From Glycine soja (Eukaryota > Streptophyta > Magnoliopsida > Fabales > Fabaceae): a stretch of 64,000 nt of DNA. The notes under the pieces are model-generated. The model ran no database searches, was not told the DNA's origin, and saw only the letters and a program-made list of their open reading frames with translations. A program made the translations under genes and the position numbers. The DNA lies in the NCBI RefSeq assembly GCF_004193775.1, contig NC_041004.1:29970411-30034410 (forward strand). The letters run 5' to 3'. Positions 33,003 through 42,555 of this stretch are shown piece after piece (positions within the stretch are counted from its first letter, which is position 1; every line of letters starts with the position of its first letter).

Positions 33003-35797
33003 CTTTTATCGGAGATAGGAGGAAAGCAAAAATAAAACACTGATTTCGTCCGTCTTAGCCCTTTTCCGTAACAAATCTATGATGACCCCTGAAGGCCATC
33101 CTTTGCCCATCATGGGGATTTAATTGATCTCAATCACAATAGTTCCAACCCAAAACAATTTGAATTAAGTGACTCTCGTCTCTTCTTCTTTCTTTGCACA
33201 ACACAAAACAAAACAAACAAACAAATAACATAATGTATATACGTATACACATGTTTGGTGAAGGAACCGATTGGGAAAATAACAAAAAACGTATTTTCCC
33301 CTCACCGGAGGCTCCGTACTTTATAACGGAGGATGCATGAACAGCGCTAGGCAATCAATTCATGGGGCTCTGAATAAGATGGTGGAGGATGCACGAATGA
33401 CAATCAATTCGTGGGGCTCCGGACTCGTTGGTGGAGGATGCATGAATGACAATCAATTCATGGGGCTTCGGACTTGATGGTGGAGGACGCACGAACAGCG
33501 CTAGGCAATCAATTCGTGGGACTCTGTACTCGATGGTGGAGGACGCACGAACAGCGCTAGGCAATCAATTTGTGGGGCTCCAGACTCGATGGTGGAGGAT
33601 GCATGAATGGAAATCAATTCATGGGGCTCCAAATAAGATTTGATGGTGGAGGATGCACGAACAGCGCTAGGCAATCAATTCGTGGGGCTCAGGACTCGAT
33701 GGTGGAGGATGCATGAATGATAATCAATTCATGGGGCTCCGGATAAGATTTGATGGTGGATGATGCACGAATAGCACTAGACAATCAATTCGTGGGGCTC
33801 CGGACTCGATGGTGGAGGATGCATGAATGACAATCAATTCATGGGGCTCCGAATAAGATTTGATTTGATTTTTGGACCGAATGGCCCACCGGGTTCTTTC
33901 ACCTAAAAGGCGAACATGCTTTAGCAAGGAAAAATAAATCATTCACGAGAGCACCATATTTTCGAGAAACAATATGCTTATGCCAAAAGTAATTTTCCTT
34001 GTAACCGAAAATGAAGGGTAGAATGTCAACGTTTAGCTTTTAAATGAACATTCAGGGGAAACGTCGGGTCAAACTGAAACTGGGAATAAAATCACTCATG
34101 GTGTATAAAAACTCACACATGTAAGTGTTTTACCCTAATTCCAAACCATGGTTGTACCATGACTTTATTTTGCACATGATTTCCTATCGAACCAAAAGAT
34201 TACACGCGTGATCACGGATCAATAGGATTTTCTCGAGGGTAGTGTTTTTGGAGAGGAAGCTAGGTGTTTTGGTCTTTTTCTCTTTGTTTATGTGGGGCGG
34301 GACATCGCCAGTCGGGAGCGACCTTGAATGGCAACCCCAAAGGAAGAACCACTTTAAAAATGGGTTTTCCCTTTGCCGGCGGTTATTTACCTCGCCGAAA
34401 ATTTATCTGGTCCGAAGATCTTCTGTTCTCTTTCTTGCTTTCCTTTATTGATCAGGAATTATTCTATTTTCCTCCAATCTTTTCCTTTTTACTTTCTTCC
34501 AATCTTTGATCGGGAATCCTCCTTTTCCTTTTCTTTTCTTTCTTTTCATTTCTTCCATTTCTTTCTTTTCATTTTCTTCCGATCTTTGATTGGGAATTCG
34601 GATTTTAGCATTCATTATTAGCTCTCCCTTGATGAGATTCTGTTGTCCCTTTCTTCGGGGAAAGGATAAGGATTCTCTTCACAGGCCAAGGTTCAAAGTA
34701 GCTTAAGGTTGTGTCTCAACATGGTCTTTTCATCGTGCGTGCCCGACTTTGATATTTGGGGAAAAACAGATTCATGTGTCAGGGTGTCGGTTTCGGGTTA
34801 AACTTCTATATCATCTCCACGAGGCACGCGTAACAACAATGATTTGGAAATAACGTGCAAAATTAGTCATGCATACAGCTAGGTGGGTACTCAAGCATCC
34901 AGTTTATGGCATTGTGATACTAAGGCTTGGGATTTACGCAAGTAAACCCAATGTTTCCAAATTATGTTCTTTCATTGGTTCAACGAATCCATCCATTCTT
35001 ATCTCGGTTATTTTGGAAAATAAACTCTTAGCGTCAGTTTCTTGTTTCCAAAAGATATGTTTGCTCTCTATGAATGATTTGTGCTTCCTATGACCATAAC
35101 ATGCCGACCTTCGAGGTCTTTCTTTCTCTTTTCTTTTTGTTTCATTTTTCTTATGCATGTTTGCAAAAACTATACATCCATTGCTATCTATGAGAAAAGC
35201 TTTTTCTCTGTACACCTACAATCCTATACACGAAAAACTTTTTCCGTATACACACGTATTATTAAAAACTCTTTCTCTTTATATCAACATGGTCTATATA
35301 AAATCCTCTATTCCTTTTCAAAGATTTCTTTTTTCTCTTTTTCCAACATACACTCGTTGCTTATACAAAAAATTTTCTTTATATACACTCATTGCTCACA
35401 CACAAGAATTTCTTTTCACACATTATTTATATACACAAAATCTTTTCATACACTTTTTATATACAAAAACTCTTTTCTTTTCTTTATATACAGATATGGC
35501 ATTTGTTCACAAAGTCTCTTTCTTTTCCTATTCTTGGTGTTATCATGATGTTTGTTCGCTTTATTTTAGGATGACGTTCCTAAATGAAAACTCTACACGG
35601 TTCCGAAATTTCAACAAACATTATCGACAACAACGAAGTAAGCACTAACGCACCAGTCCAAACAAAATGTATGCACAAAACAAATGACAATCAAAACAAA
35701 AAAACAAACGTTAGTCCCTCAAGTCATAGAAATAAAATAACATGTAAATGATAAAGAATGAAACATAAAAAAGAACATGAATCTGGGGATCCCATGG
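33003..35797 (-). other. 3' non-coding region of element A
   Basis: About 2.8 kb between PPT and accessory ORF has no protein that I can support. It contains a 50-62 bp array (33325-33862), a stretch matching D2 and B (33880-34900), degenerate pyrimidine arrays (34430-34600) and the TATACAAAAA-rich region shared with D1 (35028-35790). Open frames such as 35081-35648 are repeat products. Confidence 0.6.
33325..33862. repeat. Tandem array, alternating units of about 50-62 bp
   Basis: About nine copies of a unit containing ATGGTGGAGGATGCATGAAT, CAATCAATTC and TGGGGCTCC. Two variants alternate: one with AACAGCGCTAGG and one with a short ATGA spacer. It is slippage-generated non-coding DNA. Confidence 0.85.
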
Positions 35798-35989
35798 TCA
35801 TGTGGCTCCGTTCCCTCCCAAGAAACTGAGCAAATCTGTCATCTCCTCATCCATGCGGGCCTCCTCTGCATCGTCGGGAGCCTCTGCGGGCGCCTCCCTT
35901 GCCCGGGCCTCAGGCCAATCTCTGGGCCATGCGACCTCAGCCCTAAACTAATCAGGAGTAGGGCACGCAAAAGGAACGAAACCCTGGCC
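35798..35989 (-). pseudogene. Lost C-terminal tail of the accessory ORF
   Basis: In the same frame as the ORF, after its premature TAG, the translation gives GQGFVPFACPTPD, another TAG, then FRAEVAWPRDWPEARAREAP and an acidic MDEEMTDLLSFLGG ending at a TGA at 35798. The coherent composition shows this was coding until the two nonsense changes. Both are C-to-T in a CAG context. Confidence 0.65.
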
Positions 35990-37048
35990 CTACTGACTGA
36001 GGCTGAGCTGGTAGAGATACTCATGTATCTGCACTTGCCCTCGGTGGTTGGCCGCCTGCTGGCGAACCAAGTGCTGTAGATACCACTTCATGCCTAATGA
36101 CCCAGCAGGATCAGCCTGGTGAGGTGGTAGTGGTGCGTCTGCAGCCTGTGGTGCATCGCCCTGCGCCTGCCTAGGCGTGCAATACTTCTCAATGAAGGCC
36201 CGGGTGATTGGCAGTCGGATCACCTTACTAGGTGTGACGGGAACCCCAAATGACTGGCAGAGGCCCGTGATCAATGCTGGAAACCCCAGAGCTCTGTTAG
36301 ACTTATCCGGGTCTAGAGGGTGCCTGGTGGGTGGCATACCTGCAAACAAATAGATGGCGTCAGCAATCAACTGAGCCACATGGATGCTAATCCGTGTCAG
36401 GATGGCATACACTAGCTGACACTTCGGCAGAGGAAGGTCAGAGTTATGATCACTAGGCAAGATATTGCTGAGCAGAAATGTCATCCACATCTGGGTCAAG
36501 GTGGTCATGTTGGTGCGCATGATCCGCACCCGCCTCCCTGTAGCGGTCCGAGAGAAATCCTGACCCGACATGCATAATAGCTGGGCAATGGCCTCTTCGT
36601 CGAACCCATCGGCCCTGTTCCTCCTCTGACTAAACTCGCACTCCTGGCCTTCCTCTAGCACTAGCGGGTCACCCAGGAACTGGCTGAGGGCATCTGCGTC
36701 AAAGGGAATCCACTGACCCCTCACCCATGATCGCATGTCCCGCACTCCCTCTTCTGTGGGCCAAGCATTAGCATAAAACTCCAGGACTATATCTGGGTCA
36801 TACTTAGCCATGGGAGTGACGAGCGACGTCCAACGTCGGCGAGCTATCTCTTCTTGAAAATCCGTGTACTCATCGTCCCTGAGCTGGATGCGTCTCTCCT
36901 TATGGAACGACCATCCTTTGATGGCCTCAAAGTGCTGCTGGTGCTCGGCGCTCCTGAAACGGTGGCTATCAAACTCGGGGGCGGCGCTGGTTCCTTCAGC
37001 CGCGGTGTCCCTTCTAGATCTCTTCGCCGAAAGCTTTTTCGGAGCCAT
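35990..37048 (-). CDS. Accessory ORF downstream of pol (putative plant transposon protein type)
   Basis: Same sense as gag-pol, between integrase and the 3' LTR. I set the start at MAPKKLSAKRSRRD (37048): the ATG 15 bases upstream overlaps TTTGTCCTCGCAG/GA, a good 3' splice site, so the coding exon probably begins at GAAATGG. Residues 5-15 are a basic, possibly nuclear-targeting, tail. The body has RFRSAEHQQHF, EFYANAWPTEEGVRDMRSWV and QLIADAIYLFAGM, matching a domain that I recall as catalogued under 'Putative plant transposon protein'. Function unknown. The frame ends at TAG at 35990 in place of CAG, and a second CAG-to-TAG follows. Reading through both, similarity continues with an acidic tail to 35798. 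Confidence 0.8.
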   Translation of the reverse strand: MAPKKLSAKRSRRDTAAEGTSAAPEFDSHRFRSAEHQQHFEAIKGWSFHKERRIQLRDDEYTDFQEEIARRRWTSLVTPMAKYDPDIVLEFYANAWPTEEGVRDMRSWVRGQWIPFDADALSQFLGDPLVLEEGQECEFSQRRNRADGFDEEAIAQLLCMSGQDFSRTATGRRVRIMRTNMTTLTQMWMTFLLSNILPSDHNSDLPLPKCQLVYAILTRISIHVAQLIADAIYLFAGMPPTRHPLDPDKSNRALGFPALITGLCQSFGVPVTPSKVIRLPITRAFIEKYCTPRQAQGDAPQAADAPLPPHQADPAGSLGMKWYLQHLVRQQAANHRGQVQIHEYLYQLSLSQ

Positions 37049-38270
37049 TTCCTGCGAGGACAAACATTTGGAAAGTTAGTTCACAAGAAAATACCAATCA
37101 TTACGAACAAGAGCCCAACAACAATTATATGGTGCGAGTGTCACCATGCGCTTTACAAAATAATCATATTGGGGCATGTGCTATTTTATGACACATATCT
37201 ATATTCATGCATTTACATACGCACACATAAAATTTTTTGGTGAAAGGCAATTTTATGACACAATCCATGTATGTTTTTGACAAGCATTTTCATGCTACAT
37301 CCCACATATATGCATATTCTAAAAGGCTCCTTATGTTACCTACTCACAAATATACATATTTTGAAAGGCATTTTTTTTGCTATACATATTCAACATTTTG
37401 CAAGGCATTTCATGCTATATATATTCATATTTTGCAAGGCATTTCATGCTATATATATTTATATTTTGCAAGGCATTTCATGCTATATATATTCAACATT
37501 TTGCAAGGCATTTCATGCTATATATTTACATATATACATACTATTGAAGGGTTTTTCATGCTATCTAGGCGCAAGGCATTCCTCATGAGGCAGAAAGTTT
37601 AAATTCTAGTAAAAAACTTCTCAAACATGTTCTAATATTCACGCATTTTTTACATTCAAAACCAAAAACTTAGATTCCTAGGCGTAAGTCGTGCTTTTGG
37701 CACTTTAATCTAGCTTCTACAAAACTGCCCCCACACTCACAATGGCAGCCATATGTGCACAATTTGTTTCACAAGCTAAGTTTCACAAAATCATGCGCAA
37801 ATGCCATTGAGGCATTTCACCGAACACTTGGTGGGCACATGTTCAAGCATGAAAATCAACGGAATGGGGGCAATGTGGCATGCCCCATTATCTCTGAATG
37901 CACCATAGGCCTAGGGCCATCCCCTACAACCCCTTAGTTTATCAAAAACAAGCAACAATCCAAGGATAAATCCCCCATGTTTTTGAGCAAATACATGCAA
38001 CTTAGAGCACCAAAATACATCAATGGAAAGCTAGAGAGCCCAAGAATGAGGTACTTGTTGGAGATGAATAATAGAGCAAAATGGAATCAAAAACGCAAAA
38101 AATGGTGACCTAAGGGCTGCAAAATCCATGAACCCTGTGAGCTCTAGGTTTTTTGAATGATGGGGGGGGGGAGTTTTTGGTGCAGAAACCTTCCCCCTCC
38201 CCCTTTTTAACCCATTTCGTGTAGGGGTTGCTCGCCCAGGCGAGCTAACCTGCATTTTCTTTTTGGGAGG
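37049..38270 (-). promoter_or_regulatory. Leader of the accessory ORF, with probable intron and internal promoter
   Basis: About 1.2 kb between pol and the accessory ORF. The ORF is preceded by a splice-acceptor-like TTTGTCCTCGCAG, so an intron and an upstream non-coding exon are likely. That requires a transcript starting inside the element or a spliced genomic RNA. The palindrome GCTCGCCCAGGCGAGC lies at 38230-38245 and a G/C homopolymer near 38162-38172. No promoter element is certain; this is inference. Confidence 0.35.
37375..37545. repeat. 34-36 bp tandem array
   Basis: Four copies of TTTTGCAAGGCATTTCATGC followed by TATATATATTCAA or TATATATTTATA. It lies in the putative intron of the accessory ORF. 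Confidence 0.85.
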
Positions 38271-38928
38271 AAATAAATAAGCCTTTCTATGGGTCGGCGT
38301 TCGCTTACTCGAACCCCCCTCAGGGTATATTAGGCATCCAATATTTACTTTAAAGACATAACAGTAATAATTACTGGGAATTTAAAGGATACTGGGTTGC
38401 CTTGCGGCAGTGCTTTCCGTTTGTCCAGAGCCGGGCAAGGGACGACGATCCATCGGTCGTGACCCTAGCCTCTACTTGTGTCCGTCCATAAGTACCTGAA
38501 AGTAGGAAACGACATTGCGCGGCGAACCGTGACCGCATTACCGTTTTACCTTGATTGGTTTATGCCTTTAGCTTTGTCTCGACATCTGACCGTTGCCTAA
38601 GACGATTCTGCCCCTGTTATCACAAAATATGCATGCGTATGCGTATGCATGAGTGTTTTCAAATGCAATAATCTTCTTAGTGAAAGCTAGTTAGGTTCAG
38701 TTTTAATTAAGCGCTTGGGGCACCCCATGAACTGAGCGAAAGGGCTCAGGTTATCACAAACTGCATATGGTTTAAAACCAAAGTGAGGACTGAAGCCTCA
38801 AACCCATGTTCTCTTCTTTTAAAGAACTGTGACGAGAAAATTACAGCAGACAGGAATCCCTGGAGGAAACCAAGAAGAACACACAAAAATAAAAGAACAT
38901 GCAACGATTTCCTCAATTGCCCCAGATT
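38271..38928 (-). other. Spacer between pol and accessory leader
   Basis: No coding capacity on either strand. On the minus strand it follows the pol stop codon directly. Tandem GCATGCGTATGCG runs occur near 38630-38650. Confidence 0.5.
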
Positions 38929-40311
38929 TTAAGCGTAATATCGCTTGACAACATCGGAGTTCACGGGCGAGGGTAGCTCCTCGCCATCCATGTTGGTGAG
39001 CATCAGAGCCCCTCCAGAAAAAGCCCTTTTCACAACGAAAGGCCCTTCATAGTTCGGGGCCCACTTCCCTCGATTATCTTTAACAGCGTGGGATATCTTT
39101 TTCAGCACAAGGTCCCCCTTGTTGAACTTGCGCGGGCGTACCTTCTTGTTGAACGTGTTCTTTATCCTTTGTTGATACAGGCGCCCATGGCTCATGGCTG
39201 TCAAACGCTTACCTTCAATAAGGTTGAGTTGGTCGTAGTGTGTTTGAGCCCACTCTGATTCTTCTATGCCCGATTCCGCTAGTATCTTCTGGGAAGGGAC
39301 CTCTACCTCAAATGGGAGTACCGCTTCCATCCCATAAACCAAGGAGTACGGCGTTGCCCCAGTAGAAGTTCGTACCGAGGTTCGATATCCATGCAGGGCA
39401 AAAGGCAACATCTCATGCCAATCTTTGTATGGCACCATCATCTTCTGAATAATCTTCTTAATATTTTTATTTGCAGCCTTTACAACCCCATTCATCTTCG
39501 GTCGATAGGGGGTGGAGTTATGATGTTGGATCTTGAAATCCTCGCACATTTCATGCATCATTTTGTTATTTAGATTGGTGCCATTATCAGTAATGATTTT
39601 CCTAAGGAGTCCGTATCGACAAATCAGTTCCCTCTTTATGAATCTGACCACCACACTCCTCGTGACATTGGCATAGGAAGCCGCTTCGACCCATTTGGTG
39701 AAATAATCTATCACCACGAGAATGAAGCGATGACCGTTCGAAGCTTTGGGTTCGATGGCCCCTATGACATCTATCCCCCACATGGAAAAGGGCCAAGGGG
39801 CAGACATGACGTTCAGAGGATGTGGCGGAACATTGACATTGTCTGCGTACGCTTGACATTTATGGCATTTCCTTACATGGGTGCAGCAATCGCTTTCCAT
39901 AGTGAGCCAGTAATAGCCTGCTCTAAGGATCTTCCTGGCCATAGCATGCCCATTGGCATGTGTCCCAAATGAACCCCTATGGACTTCCTCAATCATGTTA
40001 TTCGCCTCTTTGGCATCTACGCTTCGCAGGGGGGTCATGTCATGGTTTCGTTTGTATAGGACGGTACCACTCACAAAGAAACCAGTAGCCAATCTCCTTA
40101 ACGTTCTTTTGTCATTGTCAGAAATCCCTAGCGGATATTCTTTGTTCTCGACATACTGTTTGATGTCGAAATACCACGGTTTCCCATCTCGCTCTTCCTC
40201 TATCGCACAACAATGTGTCGGCTTGCCCCGAGATCTGAATTCAATGTATGGCAGATCCCCGTGTGGGGCAAGTTGAAACATAGATGCCAAGGTGGCCAAT
40301 GCATTGGCCAT
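38929..40311 (-). CDS. Integrase domain of A pol (catalytic Glu replaced by Lys)
   Basis: A 460-codon open stretch, originally part of pol. MANALATLASMF finishes the second RNase H region. The integrase zinc domain has H111 (EVHRGSFGTH), H118, C149 and C152 (KCHKC). The core has D181 (WGIDVIG), IDYFTKWVEAA, and D242 (TDNGTNLNNK). The third catalytic position, in YRPKMNGVVKAANKN, is K278 instead of Glu (codon AAG at 39478-39480), so strand transfer should be abolished. The C-terminal part has SLVYGMEAVLP and NYEGPFVVKRAF. Upstream it is separated from RT by a stop (40321) and a frameshift. It would insert element DNA into the genome. Confidence 0.9.
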   Translation of the reverse strand: MANALATLASMFQLAPHGDLPYIEFRSRGKPTHCCAIEEERDGKPWYFDIKQYVENKEYPLGISDNDKRTLRRLATGFFVSGTVLYKRNHDMTPLRSVDAKEANNMIEEVHRGSFGTHANGHAMARKILRAGYYWLTMESDCCTHVRKCHKCQAYADNVNVPPHPLNVMSAPWPFSMWGIDVIGAIEPKASNGHRFILVVIDYFTKWVEAASYANVTRSVVVRFIKRELICRYGLLRKIITDNGTNLNNKMMHEMCEDFKIQHHNSTPYRPKMNGVVKAANKNIKKIIQKMMVPYKDWHEMLPFALHGYRTSVRTSTGATPYSLVYGMEAVLPFEVEVPSQKILAESGIEESEWAQTHYDQLNLIEGKRLTAMSHGRLYQQRIKNTFNKKVRPRKFNKGDLVLKKISHAVKDNRGKWAPNYEGPFVVKRAFSGGALMLTNMDGEELPSPVNSDVVKRYYA

Positions 40312-40370
40312 TTGGTTCTCTTATCGAGGTATGTGGTGGAAAGAAATGTCGTCAAAGAATTCGGCTAACT
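40312..40370 (-). other. Lesions separating RT-RNase H from integrase
   Basis: After YQTYIS the pol frame hits TGA, but the next frame continues as LKLAEFFDDISFHHIPR. This shows a small indel near 40372. Then comes TAA at about 40321-40323, where the family has Glu, followed by ENQMANALATL. Both lesions are needed to break pol here. Confidence 0.75.
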
Positions 40371-42341
40371 TCAAGATATATAAGTTTGATAAAGTATCAA
40401 CTTTTGATCCCTAGTTTCCCATTGTCCTCTCAACTGACGTATTACCAAAGTCGAGTCTCCATACACTTTGAGTAGCTTTACGTCAAAATCAATGGTCGCT
40501 TGAATCCCAAGGGCGCACGCTTCATATTCAGCCATATTATTGGTACAATCGAAACCTAGCTTGGCCGTGAAAGGAATACATTGATCATCTGGGGATACAA
40601 GGACTGCCCCTACTCTATTGCCCAAAGCATTAGATGCCCCATCGAAACAAACAATCCATTTGTCTATATCCTTATGCGTCCGCTTCCCTTCGAATAGGGC
40701 CATGATGTCTGCATCCGGGAACTCAGGGTGCATCGGCCGATAATCTTGGAGGGGTTGTTGGGCCAAATAATCTGCCAAGGCACTTCCCTTTATCGCCTTT
40801 TGGGTGATGTACACAATATCGAATTCAGATAGTAGTACCTGCCACCTAGCGATTCGTCCCGTGAGAGCCGGTTTCTCAAAGATGTATTTCACGGGATCCA
40901 TTTTGGAAATAAGCCAAGTGGTATGACTGAGCATGTACTGCCTAAGACGATGTGATGCCCATACCAAGGCACAGCACGTCCTTTCCAACATCGAGTAATT
41001 CATCTCACAGGCGGTAAACTTCTTGCTTAAATAGTAAAAGGCGTGTTCCTTCTTCCCAAAGTCATCGTGCTGACCTAACACGCACCCTATAGACTCGTCT
41101 AATACGGTCATGTACAGGAAAAGAGGTCTTCCAATTACAGGTGGCATGAGCACCGGGGGATTCGCAAGGCTCTGCTTGATTTTTTCGAAGGCCTCTTGGC
41201 AGTCGCTATTCCACAGGACCGCCTGGTTTTTACGCAATAGTTTGAAGATGGGCTCGCAGGTAGGGGTGAGTTGCGAGATAAATCTCGTGATGTAATTCAA
41301 CCTGCCCAGGAAACCTCGAACCTGCTTCTCCGTGCGTGGCTCTGGAATTTCAAGAATGGCCTTCACTTTCTCGGGATCAATCTCTATCCCTTTCTGGCTC
41401 ACGATAAATCCCAACAACTTTCCCGAATTTACCCCGAAGGTGCACTTGGTGGGGTTTAGTTTTAGTTGGTATTTCCGCAGCCTTCCAAACAGCTTATGCA
41501 GATTGACAAGGTGCTCGTCCTCGGTCCGAGATTTGGCAATCATGTCATCTGCATAGACTTCTATCTCTCTATGCATCATGTCGTGGAATAAAGCTACCAT
41601 GGCACGTTGATAGGTTGCCCCATCATTTTTTAGCCCAAAGGCCATCACTTTATAGCACAACGTCCCCCATAGGGTGACGAAAGTAGTCTTCTCCACATCT
41701 TCGGGTGCCATTTTTATCTGGTTATACCCTGAGAAACCATCCATAAATGAGAAAAGGGCGAACTTGGCCGTATTATCTACTAGTATATCAATGTGTGGTA
41801 AGGGAAAATTGTCTTTAGGACTGGCTCGGTTTAAATCTCGATAGTCTACACACATTCGCACTTTGCCATCCTTTTTTGGGACCGGGACAATGTTGGCTAC
41901 CCACTCCGGGTATCGATCCACAACCAAGAAACCCGCATCGAACTGCTTTCTCACTTCTTCTTTAATTTTCAAAGACATTTCGGGTCTCATCCTTCGTAGT
42001 TTTTGCTTAACCGGGGAAGACCCAAGATTCAATGGCAACTTATGCTGCACAATGTCGAGGTCCAGACCTGGCATGTCTTGGTACGACCATGCGAAGATGT
42101 CTTGATATTCTTCAAGAAGGGTTACCAAACCTTGGCGGATAGGTGCGGTCATACCGGTTCCTACTTTCACTTCTTTCTTTCCCTCTCCGGTCTCTAAGTC
42201 TATCAGTTCGGTTTCCACTTGGTGAAGCTTCATTTCGCGTTCTTCCTGAGCGATCAATCTCTCCAACTCTGGTGAAAGGACGTCCTCTTCCTCTTCTTTG
42301 TTTATTGTTTGACTTACTTCTCGGTCAAAATCGATTATCAA
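40371..42341 (-). CDS. Reverse transcriptase with two RNase H domains (A pol)
   Basis: A 656-codon open stretch. RT spans about residues 110-320, with MCVDYRDLN, the palm Asp in FMDGFSGYNQIKM (D201) and the catalytic YADD at 263-266. The first RNase H (about 405-525) has TVLDESIGCVLGQ and ARWQVLLSEFDI. A second, archaeal-type RNase H follows, with FDGAS (D567), NNMAEYEAC (E605) and YGDSTLV (D629). Tandem RNase H domains of this kind mark the Tat/Ogre lineage. The enzyme copies element RNA into DNA and removes the RNA. All catalytic residues are present, but the frame is cut short at 40371. Confidence 0.93.
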   Translation of the reverse strand: MIIDFDREVSQTINKEEEEDVLSPELERLIAQEEREMKLHQVETELIDLETGEGKKEVKVGTGMTAPIRQGLVTLLEEYQDIFAWSYQDMPGLDLDIVQHKLPLNLGSSPVKQKLRRMRPEMSLKIKEEVRKQFDAGFLVVDRYPEWVANIVPVPKKDGKVRMCVDYRDLNRASPKDNFPLPHIDILVDNTAKFALFSFMDGFSGYNQIKMAPEDVEKTTFVTLWGTLCYKVMAFGLKNDGATYQRAMVALFHDMMHREIEVYADDMIAKSRTEDEHLVNLHKLFGRLRKYQLKLNPTKCTFGVNSGKLLGFIVSQKGIEIDPEKVKAILEIPEPRTEKQVRGFLGRLNYITRFISQLTPTCEPIFKLLRKNQAVLWNSDCQEAFEKIKQSLANPPVLMPPVIGRPLFLYMTVLDESIGCVLGQHDDFGKKEHAFYYLSKKFTACEMNYSMLERTCCALVWASHRLRQYMLSHTTWLISKMDPVKYIFEKPALTGRIARWQVLLSEFDIVYITQKAIKGSALADYLAQQPLQDYRPMHPEFPDADIMALFEGKRTHKDIDKWIVCFDGASNALGNRVGAVLVSPDDQCIPFTAKLGFDCTNNMAEYEACALGIQATIDFDVKLLKVYGDSTLVIRQLRGQWETRDQKLILYQTYIS

Positions 42342-42555
42342 ACCCTTGTTGTTAGGATCCTTAAAGGATCGATCCTCACATCTATACCATTCAAGACAAA
42401 AAACAAAAACATGCTAAATGATATGAGAAAAGGTGGAATCGCAAGAACAGATGAAACAAGATATCTTTGTTATTTAATAAGGTAGGTTTCACAAAACAAA
42501 AGAGAAAGGAATCTATAGCCTCCAATTACATTGAATCAGCGGTATAGACTTCTAA
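42342..42555 (-). other. Gap between gag-protease and RT, possible intron
   Basis: 214 bp lie between the stop of the gag-protease frame and the RT frame. In element sense it is T-rich and ends TTGAATGGTATAG, a plausible 3' splice site. Ogre elements are known for an intron between protease and RT, which fits, but I cannot define the donor. Confidence 0.45.

Noticed and set aside
38300..38360. An LTR boundary between pol and the accessory ORF, which would make the latter a separate element
   Set aside because: No TG...CA pair, PBS or target duplication here, and the only matching LTR and PPT are at 31423-33002, so the ORF belongs to A.
41863..42355. Plus-strand frames opposite RT and gag-protease (also 39953-40276, 43214-43468)
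   Set aside because: Antisense shadows of well-supported minus-strand pol and gag frames, with no domain of their own.
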